64,000 bases of DNA from Pseudomonas alcaliphila JAB1 (GTDB lineage Bacteria; Pseudomonadota; Gammaproteobacteria; Pseudomonadales; Pseudomonadaceae), in contig NZ_CP016162.1 in NCBI RefSeq assembly GCF_001941865.1, positions 930,001 to 994,000 on the forward strand. Direction: 5' to 3'. Made by a program: the position numbers and the translations under genes. Below are positions 43,028 through 55,203 of the stretch, piece by piece. Positions within the stretch are counted from its first letter, which is position 1. The number at the start of each line of letters is the position of its first letter. Below the pieces are notes generated by a model that worked only from the letters and a program-made list of their open reading frames with translations, did not search any database and was not told where the DNA came from.

Positions 43028-44521
43028 CTACATCAGTCGCTTGCGCTCACTCGAGGGCGCTATGCCGAGGGACTCGCGATACTTGGCGACCGTCCGACGG
43101 GCGACTTGGATGCCTTGTGCCTCCAGTAAACCAGCGATCTTGCTGTCGCTCAACGGCTTTTTCGCGTTTTCTGCTGCAACCAGTTTTTTGATGATCGCGC
43201 GGATCGCGGTGGACGAGCATTCGCCGCCTTCGGAGGTGCTGACGTGGCTGGAGAAGAAGTATTTCAGCTCGTAAATGCCACGCGGGGTGTGCATGAATTT
43301 CTGCGTGGTAACGCGTGAAATCGTCGACTCGTGCATACCCACGGCTTCGGCGATGTCGTGCAGCACCAGAGGCTTCATCGCCTCGTCGCCGTAGTCGAGG
43401 AAGCCACGCTGGTGCTCGACGATCTGCGTGGCCACCTTCATCAGCGTTTCGTTGCGGCTCTGCAGGCTCTTGATGAACCAGCGGGCCTCCTGCAACTGGT
43501 TGCGCATGAAGGTGTTATCGGCGCTGGAGTCGGCGCGTTTGACGAAGCCGGCATACTGCGGGTTGACCCTCAGGCGCGGCATGGCTTCCTGGTTCAGCTC
43601 CACCAGCCAGCGTTCGTTGTGCTTGCGCACGATAACGTCGGGCACGACGTATTCCGGCTCGCTGGATTCGATCTGCGAGCCCGGACGCGGATTCAGGCGC
43701 TGGATCAGGTCGATGACCTGGCGCAGTTCGTCTTCCTTGAGCTTGGTGCGGCGCATCAGCTGGGCGTAATCGCGGCTGCCGAGCAGTTCCAGATAGTCGC
43801 CTACCACGCGCTGGGTTTCGTTCAGCCAGGGGGTGTTGGCGGGCAGCTGGCGCAGTTGCAGCAGCAGGCACTCGCGCAGGTCGCGGGCGCCGATACCGGC
43901 CGGTTCGAACTGCTGGATGCGGTGCAGCACCACTTCCACTTCATCCAGTTCGACATCCAGCTCGGGGTCGAAGGACTCAGTCACTTCCTCGAGCGTTTCT
44001 TCGAGGTAGCCGTCATTGTTGATGCAGTCGATCAGGGTCGCTGCGATCAGGCGATCCTTGTCCGACATGGGCGCCAGGTTCAGTTGCCAGAGCAGGTGGC
44101 TATGCAAGCTCTCGCCGCTGGAGGTGCGCGTGGTGAAATCCCACTCGTCATCATCGTTGCTGGGCAGGCTGCTGGCGCTGGTCTGGTAGATGTCTTCCCA
44201 GGCCGTGTCGACTGGCAGCTCGTTGGGAATGCGCTCGCCCCAATCGCCTTCTTCCAGATTGTCCACCGTGGGGGCGGTTTCCTGGTAACTCTCTTCCTTG
44301 CTCGGGGTCGGAGTGGCGCTTTCGGCGCCATCAGCCATTGGATCACTGTTGTCGAAGTCGTCGCCGTCTTCCTGGCGCTCGAGCATGGGATTGGATTCCA
44401 GTGCCTCCTGGATTTCCTGTTGCAGGTCCAGAGTAGACAGTTGGAGGAGGCGGATAGCCTGTTGCAGCTGCGGGGTCATCGTCAGCTGCTGGCCCATCTT
44501 GAGGACTAGCGATGGTTTCAT
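43028..44521 (-). CDS. rpoN: RNA polymerase sigma-54 factor RpoN
   Basis: A 497-residue sigma factor for -24/-12 promoters controlled by AAA+ activators. Region I is the Gln/Leu-rich [44 protein letters not shown]. An acidic region II follows ([15 protein letters not shown]). Region III has the core-binding domain and the helix-turn-helix [32 protein letters not shown]. The RpoN box [12 protein letters not shown] is near the C-terminus. All regions are intact. It is downstream of lptB (136-base gap that may hold its own promoter) and upstream of hpf. Confidence 0.97.
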   Translation of the reverse strand: MKPSLVLKMGQQLTMTPQLQQAIRLLQLSTLDLQQEIQEALESNPMLERQEDGDDFDNSDPMADGAESATPTPSKEESYQETAPTVDNLEEGDWGERIPNELPVDTAWEDIYQTSASSLPSNDDDEWDFTTRTSSGESLHSHLLWQLNLAPMSDKDRLIAATLIDCINNDGYLEETLEEVTESFDPELDVELDEVEVVLHRIQQFEPAGIGARDLRECLLLQLRQLPANTPWLNETQRVVGDYLELLGSRDYAQLMRRTKLKEDELRQVIDLIQRLNPRPGSQIESSEPEYVVPDVIVRKHNERWLVELNQEAMPRLRVNPQYAGFVKRADSSADNTFMRNQLQEARWFIKSLQSRNETLMKVATQIVEHQRGFLDYGDEAMKPLVLHDIAEAVGMHESTISRVTTQKFMHTPRGIYELKYFFSSHVSTSEGGECSSTAIRAIIKKLVAAENAKKPLSDSKIAGLLEAQGIQVARRTVAKYRESLGIAPSSERKRLM

Positions 44522-44657
44522 TGCAGACCTTAATTTACTGGCGAGTTACGCCTTCCACATCAGGGCGCCGAAGCGCCGCCAGGAAGCAAATTATATGCCT
44601 GAATTTCTGGGCTTTGCCTAGAGGCTGCCATATTTCTGTAGTGAAACAGCGGGCAGC

Positions 44658-45383
44658 CTACAGGCGGAATTCGTGGCCCAGATATACCTCTTTCACCGTC
44701 TGGTTGGCGAGGATGGTCTCGGCGTTACCTTCGGCGATCAGCTGTCCATCGTTGACGATGTAAGCGGTCTCGCAGATGTCCAGGGTTTCGCGCACGTTGT
44801 GATCTGTGATCAGGATGCCGATGCCCTTGGTCTTGAGGTGATGGATGATCTGTTTGATATCGCCCACCGAGATCGGGTCCACCCCGGCAAAGGGTTCGTC
44901 GAGCAGGATGAACTTGGGGTTGGTGGCCAGCGCCCGGGCAATCTCCACGCGACGTCGCTCACCGCCAGACAGGCTCATGCCGAGGCTGTCGGCGATATGG
45001 TGGATATGGAATTCCTGCAGCAGGCTTTCCAGTTCCGCCTGACGCCCGGCGCGGTCCAGGTCCTTGCGTGTTTCGAGGATGGCCATGATGTTGTCGGTCA
45101 CCGACAGCTTGCGGAAGATCGAGGCTTCCTGCGGCAGGTAGCCGATGCCGGCGCGCGCGCGGCCGTGCATGGGCTGATGGCTGACGTCGAGGTCGTCGAT
45201 CAGCACGCGGCCCTGGTCGGCGCGTACCAGGCCGACGATCATGTAGAAGCAGGTGGTCTTGCCTGCGCCGTTGGGGCCGAGCAGGCCAACGATCTGACCG
45301 CTTTCGATGCTCAGGCTGACGTCACGCACGACCTGACGGCTCTTGTAGCTTTTCGCCAGGTGTTGGGCTTTGAGAATGGCCAT
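44658..45383 (-). CDS. lptB: LPS-export ABC transporter ATPase LptB
   Basis: A 241-residue ATPase powering extraction of LPS from the inner membrane via LptFG. Walker [11 protein letters not shown]-loop [13 protein letters not shown], signature [15 protein letters not shown], Walker [16 protein letters not shown] and H-loop ITDHNV are all present. The ATG overlaps the lptA stop (TAATG), indicating coupling. LptF/LptG are encoded elsewhere, as usual. Confidence 0.96.
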   Translation of the reverse strand: MAILKAQHLAKSYKSRQVVRDVSLSIESGQIVGLLGPNGAGKTTCFYMIVGLVRADQGRVLIDDLDVSHQPMHGRARAGIGYLPQEASIFRKLSVTDNIMAILETRKDLDRAGRQAELESLLQEFHIHHIADSLGMSLSGGERRRVEIARALATNPKFILLDEPFAGVDPISVGDIKQIIHHLKTKGIGILITDHNVRETLDICETAYIVNDGQLIAEGNAETILANQTVKEVYLGHEFRL

Positions 45384-45922
45384 TACTGCTGCTGATCCGC
45401 GGGTTTGTTCTTCGGTTGGATGACCATGTCGATACGCGGGCGCGGCGTGCTGACGTTGCCGCCTGTTGCGCGGCCGGCGTTGACGATCTGGCGACGGGTG
45501 TCGTAGACGATCTTCTCGCCTTCGAAGGTGTTGCCTTCCTGAATCACCTTGGCCTGGTCGATCAGTACGATGCGCTCATTGCTGGCGAAGTACTGGATGG
45601 TCCTGCCGTAGGCCTTGACGATGTCCTTGTCCACGGCCGGCTTCTGCTCGTAATAAGCCAGGTTGCCCACCGAAGTGAAGACATCGATGTCGCCGCTGGC
45701 GGTCTGGGTGATGGTGACGGTGTCACCCGTGATCTTCAGGGTGCCCTGAGTGATGATCACGTCGCCGCGGTAGACGGCTACACCTTGCCGGTCATCCAGT
45801 TCGGCGCTGTCGGCCTGGATGCGGATCGGTTGGTCACGATCCGATGGCAGTGCCCAGGCAGCCGCGCTTCCCAATGCGGCGCCGAGGCTGAGAATCAGGG
45901 GGAGGGTATTAACGAACCTCAT
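45383..45922 (-). CDS. lptA: LPS periplasmic bridge protein LptA
   Basis: A 179-residue periplasmic protein. Signal peptide [28 protein letters not shown], then the OstA beta-jellyroll core: [39 protein letters not shown]. The tail is short and polar ([10 protein letters not shown]). It polymerises to form the bridge linking LptC to LptD. The start overlaps the end of lptC by 14 bases. Confidence 0.94.
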   Translation of the reverse strand: MRFVNTLPLILSLGAALGSAAAWALPSDRDQPIRIQADSAELDDRQGVAVYRGDVIITQGTLKITGDTVTITQTASGDIDVFTSVGNLAYYEQKPAVDKDIVKAYGRTIQYFASNERIVLIDQAKVIQEGNTFEGEKIVYDTRRQIVNAGRATGGNVSTPRPRIDMVIQPKNKPADQQQ

Positions 45923-46475
45923 GCTGGCCTCTTACGTTGGACTGCAGGAGCATCCTGCCGTCATTCAAGTACGCTTTCATTCCTTGTGCCGTGGTCACCC
46001 CATTGGCCGCGACGATTCTAACGGCTTGCTCGGTCTGCGCATATTCCTTGTCAGGAATAACCGTCATGCGGCTGCTGGTGATAACGGTGGGGCGGTTCTT
46101 GGCGTCGGTGCGGGCGATGCGCACGTCGTCGATCAGTTCTACCTCGACGCCGCCAGGCGAGACTTCGGCACGCTGGCTGGTGACTTCCCAGGGCAGTTCG
46201 GTGCCGCGATAGAGCTCCAGCTTGGGGGCGTCGATCAGGGTGATGTCGGTGCTTTTGATGTGCTCGAGCTTGTCCGCGGTCATGCGGTAGTGCAGTTTGC
46301 CGTCATCCTGGAACTGCACGGTGCGCGCGCCCACTGCATAGAAGTCAACGACGTTGTCGTCGCTGGCCCGCTGGGCTTGGCGTGTGCTGTCCGGGGCAAG
46401 GTTCCAGTAACCGAGTGCGGCCACGACGACTGCAATCAGAGCAAAGATCAGGGTGTTGAGGATTTTACGCGGCAT
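45909..46475 (-). CDS. lptC: LPS export protein LptC
   Basis: A 188-residue bitopic inner-membrane protein. The N-terminal helix ILNTLIFALIAVVVAALGYW anchors an OstA-like periplasmic domain (VDFYAVGARTVQFQDDGKLHYRMTADKLEHIKSTDITLIDAPKLELY). It docks on LptBFG and transfers LPS to LptA. It lies 8 bases beyond kdsC in the kdsD-kdsC-lptC-lptA-lptB order. Confidence 0.94.
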   Translation of the reverse strand: MPRKILNTLIFALIAVVVAALGYWNLAPDSTRQAQRASDDNVVDFYAVGARTVQFQDDGKLHYRMTADKLEHIKSTDITLIDAPKLELYRGTELPWEVTSQRAEVSPGGVEVELIDDVRIARTDAKNRPTVITSSRMTVIPDKEYAQTEQAVRIVAANGVTTAQGMKAYLNDGRMLLQSNVRGQHEVR

Positions 46476-46483
46476 GCTGTTCT

Positions 46484-47005
46484 CTACAGGTAGGCGGCCT
46501 GGGCCGCATCCAGTGTGCCCTGGGCACGCATGATCAGTTCGCAGAATTCCCGTGCCGCACCGTCGCCGCCGCGTGCCTGGGTTACGCCATGGGCGTGCTG
46601 GCGGACGAAGCTGTCGGCGCTGGCCACGGCCATGCCCAATCCGACACGGCGAATGACCGGAAGGTCCGGCAAGTCGTCGCCAAGATAAGCGACCTGTTCA
46701 TAGCTTAGGCCGAGTTCGGCGAGCAGGCCGTCGAGTACCACGAGTTTGTCCTCGCGGCCCTGGAACAGGTGCTGGATGCCCAGGTTGTTGGCGCGGCGCT
46801 CGACCACCGGGGTCTTGCGCCCGCTAATGATGGCGGTTCGCACGCCCGAGTTGATCAGCATCTTGATGCCGTGGCCGTCGAGCGTGTTGAAGGTCTTGAA
46901 CTCGCTGCCGTCTTCGAGGAAGTACAGGCGGCCGTCGGTCAGCACGCCGTCGACGTCGAAGATCGCCAGTTTGATGGCGCGGGCGCGTTGCAGCAGGTCG
47001 TTCAT
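46484..47005 (-). CDS. kdsC: Kdo 8-phosphate phosphatase KdsC
   Basis: A 173-residue HAD-family phosphatase releasing Kdo for lipid A core synthesis. HAD motif I is FDVDGVLTDGRLYF; motif II is AIISGRKTPVVERR; motif III/IV is AYLGDDLPDLPVIRRVGLGMA. No cap domain (C0 type), so it should be tetrameric. ATG 47005 overlaps the kdsD stop by one base (TGATG); a GTG three bases upstream is less likely. Confidence 0.95.
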   Translation of the reverse strand: MNDLLQRARAIKLAIFDVDGVLTDGRLYFLEDGSEFKTFNTLDGHGIKMLINSGVRTAIISGRKTPVVERRANNLGIQHLFQGREDKLVVLDGLLAELGLSYEQVAYLGDDLPDLPVIRRVGLGMAVASADSFVRQHAHGVTQARGGDGAAREFCELIMRAQGTLDAAQAAYL

Positions 47006-47979
47006 CACATCACTCCAGCGCGCAGCAGGTCATGCATGTTGAGGGCGCCGACCGGGTTGTCCAGGTCGTCGACCACCACCAGCGCATTGATCTTGTGGTC
47101 TTCCATGATCTTCAGGGCCTCGGCCGCGAGCATCTCGGCGCGAGCGGTCTTGCCGTGCGGGGTCATGACCTCGTCGATCAAGGCCTGGCGCACGTCGATA
47201 CCCTTGTCCAGGGTGCGGCGCAGGTCGCCGTCGGTGAAGATGCCGGCGAGGCGGCCGTCTTCTTCCAGAACCACGGTCATGCCCAGGCCTTTCTGGGTCA
47301 TTTCCAACAGGGCGTCGCGCAGGCTGGTGCCGCGGCGTACACGTGGCAGGGCATCGCCTGCGTGCATGACGTTCTCTACCTTGAGCAGCAGGCGTCGGCC
47401 AAGGGCGCCGCCCGGATGGGAGAAGGCGAAGTCTTCGGCGGTGAAGCCGCGTGCTTCCAGCAGGGCGATGGCCAGTGCGTCACCCAGCACCAGGCTGGCG
47501 GTGGTCGAGGAGGTTGGCGCCAGGTTCAGTGGGCAGGCTTCCTGCGAGACGCGTGCGTCCAGATTGACCTCGGCGGCCTTGGCCAATGGAGAATCCGGGT
47601 TGCCGGTCATGCTGATCAGGCGGATGCCGAGGCGTTTGATCAGTGGCAGCAGGGTGACGATCTCGGCGGTGGAGCCCGAGTTCGAGAGCGCCAGGACGAT
47701 GTCGTCCTTGGTGATCATGCCCATGTCACCATGGCTGGCTTCTGCCGGGTGGACGAAGAAAGAGGTGGTGCCGGTGCTGGCCAGGGTCGCAGCGATCTTG
47801 TTGCCGATATGTCCGGACTTGCCCATGCCGACCACAACCACGCGTCCCTTGCAGCTGAGAATCAGCTCGCAGGCCTTGATGAAATCGGCATCGATGCGGG
47901 GCAATAGCTCCTGTACCGCTTCAAGTTCGAGGCGGATGGTGCGCTGCGCGGAATCAATCAGGTCGCGGGTCTGGTTCAT
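47005..47979 (-). CDS. kdsD: Arabinose 5-phosphate isomerase KdsD
   Basis: A 324-residue enzyme converting ribulose 5-phosphate to arabinose 5-phosphate, the first step to Kdo. An N-terminal SIS domain (CKGRVVVVGMGKSGHIGNKIAATLASTGTTSFFVHPAEASHGDMGMI) is followed by two CBS domains (about 200-324, with LLKVENVMHAGDALPRVRRGT and the final IMEDHKINALVVVDDLDNPVGALNMHDLLRAGVM). ATG 47979 begins the conserved MNQTRDL; a TTG at 47988 is a possible extension. First gene of the minus-strand kds-lpt cluster, divergent from mlaF. Confidence 0.95.
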   Translation of the reverse strand: MNQTRDLIDSAQRTIRLELEAVQELLPRIDADFIKACELILSCKGRVVVVGMGKSGHIGNKIAATLASTGTTSFFVHPAEASHGDMGMITKDDIVLALSNSGSTAEIVTLLPLIKRLGIRLISMTGNPDSPLAKAAEVNLDARVSQEACPLNLAPTSSTTASLVLGDALAIALLEARGFTAEDFAFSHPGGALGRRLLLKVENVMHAGDALPRVRRGTSLRDALLEMTQKGLGMTVVLEEDGRLAGIFTDGDLRRTLDKGIDVRQALIDEVMTPHGKTARAEMLAAEALKIMEDHKINALVVVDDLDNPVGALNMHDLLRAGVM

Positions 47980-48225
47980 GCTGGGCAAGGCTGTCGGGCG
48001 AAAAAAGACGAGGATTATAACGGGAAAAGCTTGTCGTGCTCACCTTTGCCGTATGCAGGGCAGTGCCGAAGCTGTCGCAAGTCTGAACGCTGCGCCGTGG
48101 TGCTATTGGGCGAGATGTTCGGCAAATGCTATAGTTCGCGGCCATTTTGGCCCCCTCTGGCTGGCGCGTGTCCTCGCTTCTGGAGGCGGCGTCTGCCAGG
48201 AAGGCCTGATTTTCAAGGAGTTCAG

Positions 48226-49035
48226 ATGAGCGCCGAGCACGAGTACGCGATCGAGTTGCAGGGCGTGAGCTTTCAGCGCGGCGCGCGGTCGATTTTCGAC
48301 AAGGTCGATATCCGCATACCGCGCGGCAAGGTGACCGGCATCATGGGGCCGTCCGGCTGCGGCAAGACCACGCTGCTGCGTCTGATCGCGGCCGAGCTGC
48401 GTCCTTCGGCCGGTGATGTTCGTGTAGCGGGCGTCAGCCTGCCGAAGCTGTCGCGCGACGAGCTGTTCGACATGCGCAAGCAGATGGGCGTGCTGTTTCA
48501 GAGCGGTGCACTGTTTACCGACCTCGATGTGTTCGAGAACGTGGCCTTTCCACTGCGTGTGCATACCCAGCTGCCGGAAGAAATGATCCGCGACATTGTC
48601 CTGATGAAGTTACAGGCCGTTGGCCTGCGCGGAGCGCTGGAGCTGATGCCGGACGAGTTGTCTGGGGGCATGAAGCGCCGTGTCGCGCTGGCCCGAGCCA
48701 TTGCACTCGATCCGCAGATTCTGCTGTATGACGAGCCTTTCGTCGGTCAGGACCCCATCGCCATGGGCGTCCTGGTGCGCCTGATCCGCCTGCTCAACGA
48801 TGCGCTGGGGATCACCAGTGTGGTGGTTTCTCACGATCTTGCAGAAACCGCCAGTATCGCCGACTACATCTATGTCGTCGGTGATGCACAGGTGCTGGGG
48901 CAGGGCACACCGGCCGAGTTGATGGAGTCGGATAACCCGCGCATTCGCCAGTTCATGAAGGGCATCCCGGATGGTCCGGTGCCGTTTCATTTTCCAGCGC
49001 CGGACTACCGCGAAGATCTGTTGGGGAGAGGTTGA
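48226..49035 (+). CDS. mlaF: Phospholipid ABC transporter ATPase MlaF (Ttg2A)
   Basis: A 269-residue ATPase of the Mla system that maintains outer-membrane lipid asymmetry. Walker [12 protein letters not shown], signature [15 protein letters not shown], Walker [14 protein letters not shown] and H-loop VSHDL are intact. The ATG has AAGGAG at 5 bases. Its stop overlaps mlaE (TGATG). In P. putida the orthologous operon is called ttg2 and affects solvent tolerance. Confidence 0.95.
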   Translation: MSAEHEYAIELQGVSFQRGARSIFDKVDIRIPRGKVTGIMGPSGCGKTTLLRLIAAELRPSAGDVRVAGVSLPKLSRDELFDMRKQMGVLFQSGALFTDLDVFENVAFPLRVHTQLPEEMIRDIVLMKLQAVGLRGALELMPDELSGGMKRRVALARAIALDPQILLYDEPFVGQDPIAMGVLVRLIRLLNDALGITSVVVSHDLAETASIADYIYVVGDAQVLGQGTPAELMESDNPRIRQFMKGIPDGPVPFHFPAPDYREDLLGRG

Positions 49036-49832
49036 TGCGCAGAATTTCACCGCTCGAACGGCTGCGCCTGTTCGGTCGTGCGGGTATCGATGTGGTCGCG
49101 ACCCTGGGGCGCTCTGTCCTGTTTCTGGTCAACGCTCTGTTCGGGCGCAGCCGCGCCGGCAAGCCTTTTCAACTGTTGATCAAGCAACTGTTCGCGATTG
49201 GCGTGATGTCGCTGGCGATCATCGTCGTTTCCGGCATTTTCATCGGCATGGTGTTGGCCCTGCAGGGCTACAACATTCTGGTCAGCTATGGCTCCGAGCA
49301 GGCTGTGGGGCAGATGGTCGCTCTGACCCTGCTGCGTGAACTGGGCCCGGTGGTCACCGCGCTGCTGTTCGCCGGTCGCGCCGGTTCCGCGTTGACCGCC
49401 GAAATCGGCAACATGAAGTCCACCGAGCAGCTCTCCAGTCTGGAGATGATCGGCGTCGACCCGCTCAAGTACATCGTCGCACCGCGGCTGTGGGCCGGCT
49501 TCATCTCCATGCCGCTGCTGGCGATGATCTTCTGCGTGGTCGGTATCTGGGGGGCGGCGATGGTCGCCGTGGATTGGCTGGGCGTCTACGAGGGCTCATT
49601 CTGGGCCAACATGCAGAACAGTGTTTCCTTTTATGACGACGTGCTCAATGGCGTGATCAAGAGCATCGTCTTCGCCTTCGTGGTGACCTGGATCGCCGTG
49701 TTCCAGGGCTACGACTGTGAACCCACTTCCGAAGGCATCAGCCGTGCGACCACGCGCACCGTGGTGTACGCCTCGCTGGCCGTACTTGGCCTGGATTTCA
49801 TTCTGACCGCTTTGATGTTTGGAGATTTCTGA
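49035..49832 (+). CDS. mlaE: Phospholipid ABC transporter permease MlaE (Ttg2B)
   Basis: A 265-residue inner-membrane permease with five to six helices. Signature: [60 protein letters not shown], followed by [32 protein letters not shown]. This permease family has no EAA loop of classical importers. One-base overlaps with both mlaF and mlaD indicate a tightly coupled operon. Confidence 0.95.
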   Translation: MRRISPLERLRLFGRAGIDVVATLGRSVLFLVNALFGRSRAGKPFQLLIKQLFAIGVMSLAIIVVSGIFIGMVLALQGYNILVSYGSEQAVGQMVALTLLRELGPVVTALLFAGRAGSALTAEIGNMKSTEQLSSLEMIGVDPLKYIVAPRLWAGFISMPLLAMIFCVVGIWGAAMVAVDWLGVYEGSFWANMQNSVSFYDDVLNGVIKSIVFAFVVTWIAVFQGYDCEPTSEGISRATTRTVVYASLAVLGLDFILTALMFGDF

Positions 49833-50302
49833 TGCAAAACCGCACGCTGGAGATTGGTGTCGGCCTGTTCCTCATGGCTGGTGTGCTGGCCCTGCTGCTG
49901 CTGGCCCTGCGCGTCAGCGGCCTGAGCGTCGGTAGCGCTGGCGATACCTACAAGGTCTACGCCTACTTCGACAACATCGCCGGGCTGACCGTGCGCGCCA
50001 AGGTCACCATGGCCGGCGTGAGCATCGGCAAGGTCACTGCGATCGATCTGGATCGTGACAGTTACATGGGTCGGGTGACCCTGGAGCTCGATGGCGGCGT
50101 CAATAACCTGCCTGAGGATTCCACTGCGTCGATCCTGACTGCGGGGCTGCTCGGTGAGAAATACATCGGCATCAGCGTTGGTGGTGACGAGGAGGTGCTC
50201 AAGGACGGCAGCACCATCCACGACACGCAGTCCTCGCTGGTGCTGGAAGACCTGATTGGCAAATTCCTGCTCAATTCGGTCAATAAAGATGAAGCCAATT
50301 GA
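49832..50302 (+). CDS. mlaD: MCE-domain lipid-binding protein MlaD (Ttg2C)
   Basis: A 156-residue anchored periplasmic protein. The N-terminal helix LEIGVGLFLMAGVLALLLLALRVSGL precedes one MCE domain (YKVYAYFDNIAGLTVRAKVTMAGVSIGKVTAIDLD). A C-terminal helical segment LVLEDLIGKFLLNSVNKDEAN would line the hexamer pore. Its stop overlaps an ATG for mlaC. Confidence 0.95.
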   Translation: MQNRTLEIGVGLFLMAGVLALLLLALRVSGLSVGSAGDTYKVYAYFDNIAGLTVRAKVTMAGVSIGKVTAIDLDRDSYMGRVTLELDGGVNNLPEDSTASILTAGLLGEKYIGISVGGDEEVLKDGSTIHDTQSSLVLEDLIGKFLLNSVNKDEAN

Positions 50303-50316
50303 TGAGGGCTCCTGAC

Positions 50317-50949
50317 ATGTTCAAAACCGTGCGTAATTCCCTGCTGGTGTTGCTGGCTGCCATGCCGCTGCTGGCCATCGCTGCACCAAGCGCCCATGAA
50401 GTGGTGCAGCAGACCACCGAAACCCTGCTGGCGGACCTCAAGGCCAACAAGGAGCAATACCGCAACAATCCCAACGCCTTCTACGACTCGCTCAACGAGA
50501 TTCTCGGTCCGGTGGTGGATGTCGAGGGCATCGCCCGTGGCGTGATGACCGTGCGCTATTCGCGTCAGGCTTCGCCTGAGCAGATGAGCCGCTTTGAGGA
50601 GAACTTCAAGCGCAGCCTGATGCAGTTCTATGGCAACGCCCTGCTCGAGTACAACAACCAGGACATTCGCGTGCTGCCAGCCAGCGGCAGGGCCGAGGGC
50701 GAGCGTACCTCGGTCGGCATGGAAATTCGCGATGGCAAGGGCGTGGTCTACCCGCTGTCCTACACCATGGTGTCGATCGATGGCACCTGGAAGCTGCGTA
50801 ACGTGGTGATCAACGGCATCAACGTAGGCAAGCTGTTCCGTGATCAGTTCGCTCAGTCGATGCAGAACAACCGCAACGATCTCGACAAGGTCATCGACAC
50901 CTGGGCTGACACAGTCGCCAGGGCGCGTCAGGCTCGAGGCGAATCGTGA
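50317..50949 (+). CDS. mlaC: Periplasmic phospholipid shuttle MlaC (Ttg2D)
   Basis: A 210-residue exported protein carrying phospholipid between MlaA and MlaFEDB. Signal peptide MFKTVRNSLLVLLAAMPLLAIAAPS; mature domain EVVQQTTETLLADLKANKEQYRNNPNAFYDSLNEILGPVVDVEGIARGVMT with the typical second half (YPLSYTMVSIDGTWKLRNVVINGINVGKLFRDQF). ATG 50317 has GAGGGC eight bases upstream. An ATG at 50302, overlapping the mlaD stop, would add five residues. It overlaps mlaB by four bases. Confidence 0.93.
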   Translation: MFKTVRNSLLVLLAAMPLLAIAAPSAHEVVQQTTETLLADLKANKEQYRNNPNAFYDSLNEILGPVVDVEGIARGVMTVRYSRQASPEQMSRFEENFKRSLMQFYGNALLEYNNQDIRVLPASGRAEGERTSVGMEIRDGKGVVYPLSYTMVSIDGTWKLRNVVINGINVGKLFRDQFAQSMQNNRNDLDKVIDTWADTVARARQARGES

Positions 50950-51254
50950 GTCAGGCAAGCATCAGCGAGCGCGCTGCTGGGCAATTGCAGCTCAGCGGTG
51001 TGCTCGATTACAGCACCGGGCCGTTGCTGCGTGAGCAGGGCGCGCGCCTGATCGCCGCCAGCAGCGCGACGCGTCTGGCGCTCGACTGCAGCGCAGTGGA
51101 AAAGTCCAGCAGCGTCGGCCTGGCGCTGCTGCTGGCGTTCATGCGCGATGCGCGCAAGGCTGGGCGGGAGCTGACGATCAGCGCGCTGCCCGACGACATG
51201 CGCGAGATCGCTCAGGTCAGCGGCTTGCTGGAGTTGCTGCCGCTGCAAGCGTGA
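50946..51254 (+). CDS. mlaB: STAS-domain protein MlaB
   Basis: A 102-residue cytoplasmic STAS protein that binds MlaF and is needed for its activity. Pattern: GQLQLSGVLDYSTGPLLREQG, then RLALDCSAVEKSSSVGLALLLAFMRDARKAGRELTISALP. It starts with GTG in a GTGA overlap with mlaC. The operon mlaFEDCB is complete; MlaA is encoded elsewhere. Confidence 0.9.
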   Translation: MSQASISERAAGQLQLSGVLDYSTGPLLREQGARLIAASSATRLALDCSAVEKSSSVGLALLLAFMRDARKAGRELTISALPDDMREIAQVSGLLELLPLQA

Positions 51255-51371
51255 ACCGTTTCCCGTCGTTCCGTCAGCGCCGGTGCTGGCGGGGTTCGCA
51301 GGCGGGAGGCTTTTTTGTATGATGTCCGACCCGCGGGCTCAGGTGCCCGAATGCGTCAGTCGAGGTCGAGC

Positions 51372-52899
<1,528 letters not shown>

Positions 52900-52915
52900 G
52901 CCGCCGTTGTCGTAG

Positions 52916-52938
52916 GGCCGCTCCCTGTCGGAGCGGCC
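52916..52938 (+). terminator. Hairpin between murA and hisG
   Basis: GGCCGCTCC-CTGTC-GGAGCGGCC, a perfect nine-base stem followed by GCTTCCGTTC, which is only weakly T-rich. It could be a weak terminator or an mRNA processing barrier within the murA-hisG unit. Confidence 0.5.
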
Positions 52939-52962
52939 GCTTCCGTTCAAGGAAACCGTTTC

Positions 52963-53598
52963 ATGCTGACCATTGCCCTGTCCAAAGGCCGCATTCTCGA
53001 TGACACCCTGCCGTTGCTGGCCGCGGCGGGCATCGAGCCGACCGAGAACCCGGACAAGAGCCGCAAGCTGATCATCCCGACCACTCAGGATGACGTGCGC
53101 CTGCTGATCGTGCGTGCCACCGACGTGCCGACCTATGTCGAGCATGGCGCGGCCGACCTGGGTGTCGCCGGCAAGGATGTGCTGATGGAATACGGCGGCC
53201 AGGGCATCTACGAGCCGCTGGACCTGCAGATCGCCAAGTGCAAGCTGATGACGGCCGGCAAGGTCGGCGCGCCGGAGCCGAAAGGGCGCCTGCGCGTGGC
53301 CACCAAGTTCGTCAACGTCGCCAAGCGCTACTACGCCGAGCAGGGCCGTCAGGTCGACATCATCAAGCTGTACGGCTCGATGGAACTGGCGCCGCTGGTG
53401 GGCCTGGCTGACAAGATCATCGATGTGGTCGACACCGGCAACACCCTGCGTGCCAACGGCCTGGAACCGCAGGAGCTGATCGCCACCATCAGCTCGCGCC
53501 TGATCGTCAACAAGGCCTCGATGAAGATGCAGCATGCGCGCATCCAGTCCTTGATCGATACCCTGCGCGGCGCCATCGAGGCGCGACACCAAGGCTGA
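52963..53598 (+). CDS. hisG: ATP phosphoribosyltransferase, short-form catalytic subunit HisG
   Basis: A 211-residue short HisG, lacking the C-terminal regulatory domain, so it should need a HisZ subunit encoded elsewhere for activity and histidine feedback. [24 protein letters not shown] and the PRPP loop [16 protein letters not shown] are clear. It performs the first step of histidine synthesis. It is separated from hisD by a MITE-like element. Confidence 0.95.
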   Translation: MLTIALSKGRILDDTLPLLAAAGIEPTENPDKSRKLIIPTTQDDVRLLIVRATDVPTYVEHGAADLGVAGKDVLMEYGGQGIYEPLDLQIAKCKLMTAGKVGAPEPKGRLRVATKFVNVAKRYYAEQGRQVDIIKLYGSMELAPLVGLADKIIDVVDTGNTLRANGLEPQELIATISSRLIVNKASMKMQHARIQSLIDTLRGAIEARHQG

Positions 53599-53680
53599 TT
53601 CCTCACCGCGACGTCTGGTCGCGGCAGCCTATCCGTGTCATAGCCAAATTCTCAGGTGCCCGCACGGTGGGCTTGCTACT

Positions 53681-53843
53681 CTAGCGGACCGTTGAAAAAC
53701 GTAGCCGAGGCAGTCGGTGCTAGGCAAAAACAGGCGAGGAAGCGGAGTTTACGAGCTGTAAATGAGCATTCTGATCGGACTCGCGCACGAGCCTGTTTTT
53801 AACGACGCACCGGCAACGCAGGTAGTTTTCAACCGTCCGCTTG
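53681..53843. mobile_element. MITE-like element, copy B (163 bp)
   Basis: Left terminus CTAGCGGACCGTTGAAAAAC; the right terminus in reverse complement reads CAAGCGGACGGTTGAAAAC. Internal arms GCAAAAACAGGCGAGG and GAGCCTGTTTTTAACG. The unit is the reverse-oriented relative of 22083-22230, with a 10-20 base internal length difference. It sits between hisG and hisD and ends 36 bases before the hisD start. Confidence 0.82.
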
Positions 53844-53879
53844 CGGCGCCTGAGATTTACCCTTACACGAGGCTTTGCC

Positions 53880-55190
53880 ATGACCGCTCCCATTGCTGTT
53901 CGCCGACTCAACGCCGCTGACCAGGACTTCGCCCGACACCTGGATCATCTGCTGAGCTGGGAGAGTGTGTCCGACGATGGCGTCAACCAGCGCGTGCTGG
54001 AAATCATCCAGGCCGTGCGTGAGCGTGGTGATGCCGCCCTGGTCGAGTACACCCAGCGTTTCGATGGCCTGGAAGTCGCCTCCATGGCCGACCTGATCCT
54101 GCCGCGTGAGCGTCTGGAACTGGCCCTGACCCGTATCAGCGCCGAGCAGCGTCAGGCTCTCGAAGTCGCTGCCGAGCGCGTGCGCAGCTACCACGAGAAG
54201 CAGAAGCAGGATTCCTGGCGCTACACCGAAGCCGACGGCACCGTGCTGGGGCAGAAGGTCACTCCGCTGGATCGTGCTGGACTCTACGTGCCGGGCGGCA
54301 AGGCCTCCTATCCGTCCTCGGTATTGATGAACGCGATTCCTGCCAAGGTCGCCGGCGTACCCGAGGTAGTGATGGTGGTGCCGACCCCGCGCGGCGAGAT
54401 CAACGAACTGGTGCTGGCCGCTGCCGCCATCGCCGGTGTCGACCGCGTGTTCACCATCGGTGGCGCCCAGGCAGTCGCTGCGCTGGCCTATGGCACCGAG
54501 AGCGTGCCCCCGGTGGACAAGATCGTCGGCCCCGGCAACATCTACGTGGCCACCGCCAAGCGCCACGTGTTCGGCAAGGTCGGTATCGATATGATCGCTG
54601 GCCCGTCCGAAATTCTGGTTGTGTGCGATGGCCAGACCGACCCGGACTGGATCGCCATGGACCTGTTCTCCCAGGCCGAGCACGACGAGGACGCCCAGTC
54701 GATTCTGGTCAGCCCGGATGCCGCCTTCCTCGACCGCGTCGCCGAGAGCATCGCCAAGTTGCTGCCGACCATGGAGCGTGCCGAGATCATCCGCACCTCG
54801 CTGGAAGGCCGTGGCGCGCTGATCCAGGTGGCCGACATGGCGCAGGCCATCATCGTTGCCAACCGCATCGCGCCGGAGCACCTGGAGCTGTCGGTGGCCG
54901 ACCCGGAGGCCTGGTTGCCCGAGATTCGCCACGCCGGCGCGATCTTCATGGGCCGTTACACCGCAGAAGCCTTGGGCGATTACGTGGCTGGCCCGAATCA
55001 CGTGCTGCCGACCTCCGGTACCGCGCGTTTTTCTTCGCCGCTGGGGGTGTACGACTTCCAGAAGCGCTCGTCGATCATCTTCTGCTCGCCGGATGGCGCG
55101 TCGGAGCTGGGCAAGAGCGCCTCGGTGCTGGCCCGTGGCGAGTCGCTGACCGCGCATGCGCGCAGCGCCGAGTACCGCATCAAGCCATAG
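53880..55190 (+). CDS. hisD: Histidinol dehydrogenase HisD
   Basis: A 436-residue zinc enzyme performing the last two oxidations of histidine synthesis. Conserved blocks: [72 protein letters not shown], the GPSEILVV segment, and [12 protein letters not shown] supplying catalytic His/Glu and zinc ligands. ATG 53880 has GAGG seven bases upstream; an in-frame upstream extension would reach into the MITE-like element. Followed by hisC across a palindromic repeat. Confidence 0.96.
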   Translation: MTAPIAVRRLNAADQDFARHLDHLLSWESVSDDGVNQRVLEIIQAVRERGDAALVEYTQRFDGLEVASMADLILPRERLELALTRISAEQRQALEVAAERVRSYHEKQKQDSWRYTEADGTVLGQKVTPLDRAGLYVPGGKASYPSSVLMNAIPAKVAGVPEVVMVVPTPRGEINELVLAAAAIAGVDRVFTIGGAQAVAALAYGTESVPPVDKIVGPGNIYVATAKRHVFGKVGIDMIAGPSEILVVCDGQTDPDWIAMDLFSQAEHDEDAQSILVSPDAAFLDRVAESIAKLLPTMERAEIIRTSLEGRGALIQVADMAQAIIVANRIAPEHLELSVADPEAWLPEIRHAGAIFMGRYTAEALGDYVAGPNHVLPTSGTARFSSPLGVYDFQKRSSIIFCSPDGASELGKSASVLARGESLTAHARSAEYRIKP

Positions 55191-55203
55191 GCCAGTCCGA
55201 ACC

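Noticed and set aside
51275..51312. Possible terminator after mlaB (hairpin CGCC/GGCG followed by TTTTTT)
   Set aside because: The T-run is about 14 bases away from the short hairpin, so it does not form a normal intrinsic terminator; the T-run may instead belong to an ibaG-murA promoter.
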